DNA from: 2-01-FULL-45-10 sp964433975
Lineage (GTDB): Bacteria; Omnitrophota; Gorgyraeia; 2-01-FULL-45-10
Direction of reading: 5' to 3'
DNA length: 26,054 nucleotides
Assembly: GCA_964433975.1 (NCBI GenBank)
Contig: CAYSSS010000020.1
Coordinates: 1-26,054 of the forward strand
Both the position numbers and the translations under genes were made by a program. The notes under the pieces were generated by a model. That model did no database searches, was not told where the DNA came from, and worked only from the letters and a program-made list of their open reading frames with translations. Shown in pieces: positions 17,701-23,610 of this stretch; position 1 is the first letter of the stretch, and each line of letters starts with the position of its first letter.

Positions 17701-17804
17701 TGAACGGCAAAAAGGCTGCGATAGCGGCGCGTGAATTGGGAGAGCCGTTCTCCACGGATTTAAGAAGCGGCGTTATCGAGTCCGTATTGATCCTTTTAGA
17801 CTGA
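14703..17804 (+). CDS. GH94-type carbohydrate phosphorylase (clan GH-Q), long form
   Basis: A 1033-residue cytoplasmic protein with no signal peptide. It matches the long cellobiose-phosphorylase-like group: an N-terminal beta-sandwich region (YNHAKPFASFLPGIAGLSGKP, FYVNRGQCISSFG, AIMEFYPANVAYRR) and an (alpha/alpha)6 barrel with GFWIDHWTYNLDLVESYLG and KPGWCDSLNGLPALLGSSLCETFEL. Asp643 in GWCDSLNG occupies the place of the catalytic Asp of the GH94 DWND motif; the usual Asn before it is Cys642. These enzymes split beta-glucosidic bonds with phosphate, giving glucose 1-phosphate. Length and motifs could also fit GH149/GH161 beta-1,3-glucan phosphorylases, which I cannot separate by eye. The GTG start lies in the 3' arm of a strong hairpin. 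The next phosphorylase starts 10 bases after its stop. Confidence 0.82.
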   Translation: MKPEYFLKDDEFVIENYNHAKPFASFLPGIAGLSGKPLWAFYVNRGQCISSFGTDSKEGAIMEFYPANVAYRRTPLEGFRTFLKIKDKNGKAVVYEPFRANGALYVSPHEFRIEEISKDRSIKCEVVYYTIPQENFPALARVLRIENISSKDIEVEVLDGTPKVCPYGMNEFFMKHMSRTIEAWMEVVGLSKKIPFYRLRVDAADVSETKYIKGGNFYLSMVQGSQKRPDIIVDPEIVFGDFSDLTMPGKFALPGFKVPAVQIDKNITPSAFSHCKLSLGAGRSARVLSLMGHAESLAQLQAINKNITADFFDKKRDLNKDQICRISSSVSVTSGIREFDAYVRQTNLDNILRGGHPITAGDKATYVFNRKHGDLERDYNNFVLKPVFYSQGNGSYRDTNQNRRLSVWLDPKVATKDIKDFYSLVQLDGYNPLVIKGDVLMIKDAKARKTIINRYFAKKSRRAINSLLSAEFTINDLVGFSGSLRSPGEIGKCFNDVIANSVSHIDAEHGEGFWIDHWTYNLDLVESYLGVFPERLKEILFCDRDYRFFDNAHIVKPRKGRIDGQNRQKLRRYNSVYIDEEKKKLIDSRKTQKSWVRTRRGTGIIYRCSLAAKMLVIILNKIASLDRRGVGIEMEADKPGWCDSLNGLPALLGSSLCETFELVRSMEFLKDSIGKCDEVSISLPVEAASFLKGLTAALGQDLSSAKPGGHYWDKSNALKEVYRGVTRLGVLGKESRIEPDEIARFLSLGLEKLRKGIKKGYSSGIPYSYFVNEGQGRERPLPIFLEAVVHALRVMKDSAKARELYNKVRKSGLYDKELGMYKLNAPLEKEPLEIGRIRVFTPGWLENESIWLHMEYKFLLEILKAGLYGEFYKDFKSALIPFQPAARYGRSILENSSFLASSVFFDKGLRGNGFVARLSGATAEFLNILLIMNLGNEPFKMRAGSLIFSPSPILDKIFFTLGHYTFNIFQNTFITYNNPKKQKTFGSGSVKPVSYKLRYVNGKKAAIAARELGEPFSTDLRSGVIESVLILLD

Positions 17805-17814
17805 TAAATATTTT

Positions 17815-20484
17815 ATGGCGGATAGACTCTGGAATTTTATAGACGATCTCGGCACTTTTGAATCTCTGAGCGCAAAAGATATCAAAGCGCTCTACTTTCC
17901 GCTTGCCAACGAGAAGTTGATGTCTTCCATCACGCCCGACCTGCACGGAGATATAAAGACAGGGCAGGGTGCATTTTTACTCACGCCTGTCTCCCGTATC
18001 GACCTCATTAACTCCAGGTCGTCCAGAAACTTTTGGATATGCACAGGTAAGAGCCCGGCATGGTCGGCAACAGGGGTTTCTAAAGACGCGAAGCAGGTCC
18101 GGGATGACAGATTCGCCCTGCGTTCAGGATTGCTCTGGCACGAAATAACCAGGGAAAATAAGAAGATCGGTTTGAGCGCCGAGATATTGTCCTTTGTGCC
18201 AGTTTCGGGCGAACCGGTTGAGATCATGCGCGTCACCGTGAAGAACACCGGTTCCAGAAAGGTAAGTTTTGTTCCCACCGCAGCCATACCGATATATGGC
18301 CGGGGCGCGAACAATATCCGGGACCATCGTCATGTGACCTCATTATTGCAAAGGCCGTCTTGCCACAAATTTGGGGTAACTACAAAACCAACCCTTTCTT
18401 TTGATGAGGCTCTCCACAAACCCAATAAGGTCACCTACTTTGTCTTAGGCTGGGATGAAGATTTCAGGCCGCCCCAATACCTTTATCCCACACAAGAGAT
18501 CTTTTGCGGCGACGGAGGGGATCTTGAAGCGCCGCAAAGCGTATTAGAGAATAAAAGGCCTGAAAAAGGAAAAATGTGGGGCGTCGAGCCGATGGGAGCT
18601 TTACGCTTTGCCGAGAAACTTTTAAGCCCCGGCCGGACACATTCTTATATAATCGTAATGGGCATTGCCGAAGACGGGACCAAGATCAAAGAGATCATAA
18701 AGAAATTTAACAGTATTATAAAAGTTGAGAACGCGCTTAACGGGACTAAAAAATTCTGGATCAACATAAGTCAACAAATGCGTACGGATACCTCGAACAA
18801 GCTTTTCGACAACTGGTTGCGATGGGTGAGCATCCAGCCAACTTTGCGTAAAATATTCGGCTGTTCATTTCTACCGGATTTCGATTACGGAAAAGGCGGC
18901 CGTGGGTGGCGCGACCTGTGGCAGGATTGTCTCGGCCTTATCTTAAGCGACCCTGCCAGGGCGAGAAGCCTTCTGATAAACAATTTTTCCGGGGTGAGGA
19001 TCGACGGCTCAAACGCCACCATAATCGGCAAAAAAATGGGTGAATTTCTCTCCGACCGCAATAATATCAGCCGCGTATGGATGGATCACGGCGTATGGCC
19101 GCTGATCACGCTCGATCTCTACATCGGCGAGACAGGCGATCTCGATATCCTTTTTGAGGAGACGGCGTATTTTCGTAATCATGAGATATGGAGGGCCGGG
19201 CGTGTTGATTCGGCGTATTCTCTTTCCGGCGGCCAGAAGCTCAAGACCTCTCCGGGGAAAGTTTATTTTGGTTCAATGCTCGAGCATCTTTTAATTGAAA
19301 ACCTGGTTCAATTCTTTAATGTGGGGCGTCATAACCATGTAAGGCTCGAAGGCGCGGACTGGAACGACGGCCTGGATATGGCCCGCTCCAATGGCGAGAG
19401 CGTAGCCTTCACGGCGATGTACTCGCATAACCTGATGAGGCTGTCAGAAATCCTGCTCAAGACCGGTAAACGTGAAATCAAAGTCGCCGAAGAGCTTAAG
19501 ATATTATTAAAGAAAGTTGATTATAATAGCGTTAAAGGAAAACTCAAAATACTGAAAGATTATTTTACCAGTACCGATTTAGCGATATCCGGCAGAAAGT
19601 CTGTATTAAACGTCGCGCTTCTCGCCGATGACCTGAAGAGTAAATCCGAATGGATAGCGGGTCACATACGTAAAACGGAATGGCTAAAGGAAGGGTTCTT
19701 TAACGGTTATTACGATAATGACGGCAAGCGCGTTGAGGGCGCAGATAGAGGCGCGGTTAAGATGATGCTCTCTTCCCAGGTATTTCCGATCATGGCTTGT
19801 GTAGCCGATAAACGGCAGATCGCGGATATCCTGAAGAACGCCAAAGCCCATTTATTGGATAAGGAGAAGGGCGGATTTCATCTGAACACCGATTTTAAAT
19901 CAGAAATTCACAAGCTTGGCCGCGCATTCTCGTTTATTTACGGGGAGAAAGAGAACGGCGCATTTTTTAACCATATGGTAGTGATGTTCGCCTACGCGCT
20001 GTATAAGCGCGGATATGCCAGGGAAGGATGGGGCATTTTAACTTCGATCTATAATATGGCGGTAAAGACAACGAAGTCAAAGATATATCCCTGCCTGCCG
20101 GAATATTTTAATCTTGAAGGCAGAGGAATGTATTCTTATCTTACCGGCTCAGCGAGCTGGTTTCTGCTTACGCTGTTGACTCAAGTTTTCGGCGTAAGAG
20201 GCATGGATGGGGACCTCCTGATAGAGCCGAAACTGTGCCGCGAGCAGTTTGAGACGTCGAAAACTATCAGTATTTACAGAAGCTTTGCGGGCCGGAAGCT
20301 GCGCGTTAATTTTATCAATCCAGAGGAGCTTAGCTGGGGCGGTTACAAAATAGCCAAAGCGAGATTAAACGCCGATGATTTGCCGGGTTGCGGGTCAGGG
20401 TCCGTCATAATCAAGAGAAATCTGCTTCTGAAGCTCCGGACCAACCGGATTAATTCGATAGATATTGTGTTGAGCCGGCAGTAG
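17815..20484 (+). CDS. GH94-type phosphorylase (cellobiose/cellodextrin phosphorylase-like)
   Basis: An 889-residue cytoplasmic enzyme, close to the usual GH94 length. GH94 features in order: an N-terminal beta-sandwich (VTVKNTGSRKVSFVPTAAIPIYG), a TQEIFCGDGGDLEAPQSVLE segment, GRGWRDLWQDCLGLILSDP at the start of the helical barrel, RVWMDHGVWPLITLDLYIGETGD, and EGADWNDGLDMA, where the DWND motif (residues 515-518) carries the catalytic Asp. The C-terminal part includes YFNLEGRGMYSYLTGSASW and GDLLIEPKL, standard in the family. It should phosphorolyse a beta-linked glucobiose or oligosaccharide to alpha-glucose 1-phosphate. Its pairing with the longer phosphorylase suggests different chain-length or linkage preferences. 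No Shine-Dalgarno is visible before the ATG, so translation is probably coupled to the upstream gene. It ends the long cluster. Confidence 0.88.
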   Translation: MADRLWNFIDDLGTFESLSAKDIKALYFPLANEKLMSSITPDLHGDIKTGQGAFLLTPVSRIDLINSRSSRNFWICTGKSPAWSATGVSKDAKQVRDDRFALRSGLLWHEITRENKKIGLSAEILSFVPVSGEPVEIMRVTVKNTGSRKVSFVPTAAIPIYGRGANNIRDHRHVTSLLQRPSCHKFGVTTKPTLSFDEALHKPNKVTYFVLGWDEDFRPPQYLYPTQEIFCGDGGDLEAPQSVLENKRPEKGKMWGVEPMGALRFAEKLLSPGRTHSYIIVMGIAEDGTKIKEIIKKFNSIIKVENALNGTKKFWINISQQMRTDTSNKLFDNWLRWVSIQPTLRKIFGCSFLPDFDYGKGGRGWRDLWQDCLGLILSDPARARSLLINNFSGVRIDGSNATIIGKKMGEFLSDRNNISRVWMDHGVWPLITLDLYIGETGDLDILFEETAYFRNHEIWRAGRVDSAYSLSGGQKLKTSPGKVYFGSMLEHLLIENLVQFFNVGRHNHVRLEGADWNDGLDMARSNGESVAFTAMYSHNLMRLSEILLKTGKREIKVAEELKILLKKVDYNSVKGKLKILKDYFTSTDLAISGRKSVLNVALLADDLKSKSEWIAGHIRKTEWLKEGFFNGYYDNDGKRVEGADRGAVKMMLSSQVFPIMACVADKRQIADILKNAKAHLLDKEKGGFHLNTDFKSEIHKLGRAFSFIYGEKENGAFFNHMVVMFAYALYKRGYAREGWGILTSIYNMAVKTTKSKIYPCLPEYFNLEGRGMYSYLTGSASWFLLTLLTQVFGVRGMDGDLLIEPKLCREQFETSKTISIYRSFAGRKLRVNFINPEELSWGGYKIAKARLNADDLPGCGSGSVIIKRNLLLKLRTNRINSIDIVLSRQ

Positions 20485-20492
20485 TTCATGGT

Positions 20493-20518
20493 ATGGGATT
20501 AGTTTAAATTAATCCCAT
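20493..20518 (+). terminator. Long near-perfect inverted repeat after the phosphorylase genes
   Basis: A 26-base palindrome: arms ATGGGATTA and TAATCCCAT continue through the centre, with only one G/T wobble step breaking symmetry. It begins 8 bases after the phosphorylase stop. No T-run follows, so it may be an mRNA 3'-end stabiliser or a protein-binding site rather than a classical terminator. Confidence 0.5.
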
Positions 20519-20522
20519 CACT

Positions 20523-20557
20523 GAAAATCACTAAAAAGTTATCTCTAAGTGATTTTC
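20523..20557 (+). terminator. Second inverted repeat, possible terminator
   Basis: GAAAATCACT (20523-20532) and AGTGATTTTC (20548-20557) form a perfect 10-bp stem with a 15-base loop, followed by the T-rich stretch TTGCTTCCTTTATACTTTT. It probably ends the long transcript. The rest of the 155-base gap holds the promoter described next. Confidence 0.5.
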
Positions 20558-20599
20558 TTGCTTCCTTTATACTTTTATAAAGATAATAAGATTGGGTTT

Positions 20600-20614
20600 A
20601 TCATTGACAATGAT
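20600..20614 (+). promoter_or_regulatory. Palindrome overlapping the -35: candidate operator
   Basis: ATCATTGACAATGAT is a perfect 15-base palindrome with a single central base, and it contains the -35 hexamer. A repressor bound here would block RNA polymerase. The ROK regulator two genes' width downstream is the natural candidate, acting on its own operon. Confidence 0.4.
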
Positions 20615-20632
20615 TTAGCCGTCTGATAAACT
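20604..20632 (+). promoter_or_regulatory. Promoter of the regulator operon
   Basis: TTGACA (20604-20609), a 17-base spacer and TAAACT (20627-20632), preceded by TG at 20624-20625 (extended -10). The layout matches the promoter at 1602-1630. Transcription would begin around 20638-20640, essentially at the ATG at 20640, which predicts a leaderless or near-leaderless mRNA. Confidence 0.6.
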
Positions 20633-20639
20633 TTGGATT

Positions 20640-21398
20640 ATGACGAAAGAGCCGGGGATCATACGTGAGCCAATTTATAAAGACAAAGCATGGGATACCG
20701 TCGAAAAAGAACTGATCAGAACATATCTGAAGACGCCCGGCAGGGCCGGTAAAAAAAAGAGATCGTCGTTCAGGACAAAGATACCATGGGTTGTGGCGGC
20801 TATCGCCTTGTGCGTTGCTTTGGCCTCTCTATTCTTAAGCAGCAACATAGACATAAAGGTAAGGGTGGCGAGTGGTGCGGCCTTTATTGATAAGGAAAAT
20901 CCGGCCAATCTTATACCGGAACAGGGCGTCTTTCTTGTGAGAGGCGGAGAACCGAACAAGGCTGCGATAAAAAGCGCCTTCTTATTTGGCGATGCCCGCC
21001 CGTCAAGTTACATCACGGCCGAAGAGATAACGCTTTGTAACGGCAAGGGCCAGGGTTGGGCTGACTACAAGATAGAATTCAACTCACCCGTCAATCTCAA
21101 CGGGCTAAATATAAGGTACTCCGCGAAAGGCGAAGCGGGAGATGAGCGGCTCATCCTGATGATAATCGATTCCCATGACAGGGCTTTCAGGATAGAAAAC
21201 GACGTATCATCGAAACTTGAGAAAGGGTGGAATGTGTATACGATAAATCTCCGGCCTATCAGGGGTTCGGTGGACCTTGCGGAGATATCGGCGCTTAAGT
21301 TTGAATTCGGCGCCCTCACCGCGGGTAACTATCCCGAGGCGACAATGCACCTAAAAGATATTCAGGTAACGAAGAATAGAAGGTTAAAATGGCTATAA
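20640..21398 (+). CDS. Single-pass membrane protein with extracytoplasmic jelly-roll (CBM-like) domain
   Basis: A 252-residue protein. The first ~46 residues are hydrophilic and end in a basic patch (GKKKRSSFRTK), then one membrane helix (about 49-68). The basic patch argues for N-in, C-out. The exported part (about 90-250) looks like a beta-sandwich: AEEITLCNGKGQGWADYKIEF, LNGLNIRYSAKGE, WNVYTINLRPI, ALKFEFGA and a final ATMHLKDIQVTKN strand, as in CBM-type jelly rolls. It overlaps the ROK gene by 10 bases. A tempting inference is a sugar-sensing membrane partner of the regulator, but no signalling domain is seen in the short cytoplasmic part. The ATG lacks a clear Shine-Dalgarno and sits at the predicted transcription start; no in-frame start lies nearby downstream. 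Confidence 0.72.
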   Translation: MTKEPGIIREPIYKDKAWDTVEKELIRTYLKTPGRAGKKKRSSFRTKIPWVVAAIALCVALASLFLSSNIDIKVRVASGAAFIDKENPANLIPEQGVFLVRGGEPNKAAIKSAFLFGDARPSSYITAEEITLCNGKGQGWADYKIEFNSPVNLNGLNIRYSAKGEAGDERLILMIIDSHDRAFRIENDVSSKLEKGWNVYTINLRPIRGSVDLAEISALKFEFGALTAGNYPEATMHLKDIQVTKNRRLKWL

Positions 21399-22618
21399 AA
21401 AAAGAGGGCATTTTTACCTATCATACTTCACAGGACAGGCAGCGCAAAAATCTTGCGATTCTTGAGTTGATCAGAAAAAAAGGGCCGATCTCCAGAGCGG
21501 ACATATCCAGGATGCTCGGGCTAAATATAGTCAGCGTCTCGAACTATCTCGATTTTTATATTAATAAAAAGATCATACTTGAGGTCGGTTATGACGTTTC
21601 GAGCGGAGGCAGAAGGCCGGAATTGTTGGAGCTCAACGCAAAGAGCGCCTATATAATCGGCATTGATGTTGGCCCGGAAAATATGAAGGCAGTCATTGCA
21701 GATTTAAAGGTGAAGGTGATATCGAGCGCGTATGCTCCCAGGCCGGCCGCGGATATGGAGGATCTCCATCCGCACATCATAAAGGTTGTCAAGGAGGCGA
21801 TAGAGAAGAGTAAAATCGATAAGGGCCTGATAAAAAATATAGGCATAGGCATATCAGGCATCATAGATTATGTTGCGGGAACTATTCACGATACGGATCC
21901 GGTGAGGGGCAGGTCTAAGACGAGCCTTCTGAAGCTCTGTAAAGAGATAGAACAAAAATTCTACATGCCCGTATATATAGGTAATGACGCGTCCTGCGCG
22001 GCGTTCGGAGAGAAGACGCTCAACCACACCGCGGATGTGGAAAATATGCTTTATATATATTCCGACGTCGGTTTGGGAATAATCATACAGAATGATGTGT
22101 ATTGCGGATCGAGCGGCTGCGCCGGAGAGATACAGCTGGTATTTTCAGGCCTTCAAAAGGATGAAAAGAATATCATGAAGGAGTATACCCATATGAGGCC
22201 GTGGGGAGTGGATCTGGGCGTGGTTATGGAGGCGATGAGGGCCATAGATAAAGGTGTTTCAACCGAGATCCTGAATATGGCCGGCGGCGATGTTACCAAG
22301 CTCACAAAAGAGATCATCATAGCCGCCGCGAAGAAGAGGGATAAGCTCGCGGTGGAGCTTGTCTCGAATGCCGCCAGGAATCTCGGGGTGAGAGTGGCGT
22401 ATTTTGTGAATATATTCAATCCGGATATAGTGGTTATAGGCGGCGGAGTTGAGAAGTCCGGAGAGGTCTTTATGGATGCGATAAAAGAGACGGTAAGGAA
22501 GTTCGCTTTTGAAGAGCCTGCGAGCATAGTTAAGATAGTTCCGACGTTATTAGAGGAGAATTCGGTTGTGCTTGGCGCGGCGGCGCTCGCGGCCAGAGAA
22601 GTTTTTATCGGGACGTGA
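21389..22618 (+). CDS. ROK-family transcriptional regulator
   Basis: A 409-residue repressor of the NagC/XylR type. Residues ~20-65 form a winged helix-turn-helix (ILELIRKKGPISRADISRMLGLNIVSVSNYLDFYI), followed by the GGRRPELLELN linker and the ROK actin-like fold: IGIDVGPENMKAVIAD (phosphate loop), IGNDASCAAFGE with Asp200, VGLGIIIQNDVYCGSSGCAGE, and IFNPDIVVIGGGVE. The usual GEIGH plus Cys-x-Cys-Gly zinc motif is missing: after Gly246-Glu247 the sequence reads IQLVFSG and no cysteine cluster follows, so ligand binding probably differs from glucose or GlcNAc ROK proteins. An AGAAGG ribosome site lies 5 bases before the ATG. It likely controls the glucan cluster and its own operon. Confidence 0.88.
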   Translation: MAIKKEGIFTYHTSQDRQRKNLAILELIRKKGPISRADISRMLGLNIVSVSNYLDFYINKKIILEVGYDVSSGGRRPELLELNAKSAYIIGIDVGPENMKAVIADLKVKVISSAYAPRPAADMEDLHPHIIKVVKEAIEKSKIDKGLIKNIGIGISGIIDYVAGTIHDTDPVRGRSKTSLLKLCKEIEQKFYMPVYIGNDASCAAFGEKTLNHTADVENMLYIYSDVGLGIIIQNDVYCGSSGCAGEIQLVFSGLQKDEKNIMKEYTHMRPWGVDLGVVMEAMRAIDKGVSTEILNMAGGDVTKLTKEIIIAAAKKRDKLAVELVSNAARNLGVRVAYFVNIFNPDIVVIGGGVEKSGEVFMDAIKETVRKFAFEEPASIVKIVPTLLEENSVVLGAAALAAREVFIGT

Positions 22619-22644
22619 AGCTTGTTTAGGGAGGATCGTACGGC

Positions 22645-23610
22645 ATGTGGTATCTGAAGCTTAGGATGTATATACTTATGGCGGTGCTATTCGCGATAGT
22701 TTACGCCGCGGTCTCCGTGATAAGTTTTCATCTCGGTATAACAAATTTCTATTTCTACCTGGTACTATCTTTTGTGATAATGCTTATCCAGTATTTGCTC
22801 GGCCCGAAGATCGTAGAGTGGTCGATGAAAGTGCGTTACATAAAAGAGAGCGAATCTCCGGAGCTTTATCAGACGGTGCGGTCCCTGGCGACACTGGCGA
22901 AGATCCCGATGCCCAGGGTGGGGATTTCGGACCTCGCCATACCGAACGCGTTCGCTTTCGGCAGGTCTATAAGGGACGGCAGGATATGCGTCACGCGCGG
23001 CATAATGGGGTTACTCAGTAAAGAAGAGCTGCGCGCGGTCTTAGGCCACGAGATGAGCCATATAAGGAACAGGGACGTTCTAACTATAACGATCCTATCC
23101 GTGATACCTATGATACTCTACCGTGTCGCGTGGCAATTTCTATTTTTCGGAGGCAGGCGCGACAGGAACCAGGGTTCGAGTGCCATGGTGGTAGGCCTGG
23201 CGGCCTTTCTCTTCTATTTTTTGACGAACCTTCTTGTCCTTTACGCGTCAAGAATAAGAGAATACTTTGCTGACAAGGGATCGGTCGATCTCGGGAATAA
23301 TCCGGCTCTCCTGGCGTCCGCGTTATATAAGCTCGTATACGGGTCCGCGAGGATGCCCAAAGAGGAGCTTAAGACCGCGGAGGGCATGAAGGCCTTCTTC
23401 GTTAACGATCCGTCAAGGGCACTCAATGAATTGAAGGACTTAAGAGAGCTCGACCTCGACAGATCCGGCACGATATCGCCCCAGGAGCTGGATGCTCTCA
23501 GGAATAAGAGTATTAAGCTTAATTTCGGCGATAAATTATTAGAGTTATTTTCTACTCATCCAAATATGCTGAAGCGCATAAAGCGCTTAAGCGACTGGCG
23601 ATATGCCTAA
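22645..23610 (+). CDS. htpX: HtpX-like M48 zinc metalloprotease
   Basis: A 321-residue integral membrane protease for membrane protein quality control. Two N-terminal membrane helices (about 8-28 and 34-54) precede the catalytic core: GHEMSH with His135, Glu136 and His139, and the third zinc ligand Glu206 in REYFADKGS. Two hydrophobic helices lie between them. The conserved end of the family, LFSTHPNMLKRIKRL, is present. Between core and end lies a 12-residue EF-hand-like loop, DLDRSGTISPQE (270-281), with Asp, Asp, Ser and Glu at calcium positions 1, 3, 5 and 12. A strong AGGGAGGA ribosome site precedes the ATG. It follows the ROK gene by 26 bases, and its stop overlaps the next gene by 8. 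Confidence 0.9.
   Translation: MWYLKLRMYILMAVLFAIVYAAVSVISFHLGITNFYFYLVLSFVIMLIQYLLGPKIVEWSMKVRYIKESESPELYQTVRSLATLAKIPMPRVGISDLAIPNAFAFGRSIRDGRICVTRGIMGLLSKEELRAVLGHEMSHIRNRDVLTITILSVIPMILYRVAWQFLFFGGRRDRNQGSSAMVVGLAAFLFYFLTNLLVLYASRIREYFADKGSVDLGNNPALLASALYKLVYGSARMPKEELKTAEGMKAFFVNDPSRALNELKDLRELDLDRSGTISPQELDALRNKSIKLNFGDKLLELFSTHPNMLKRIKRLSDWRYA

Noticed and set aside
20485..20639. Small RNA or short gene in the intergenic gap
   Set aside because: The gap is fully accounted for by two inverted repeats and a promoter; no open frame with a ribosome site is seen.
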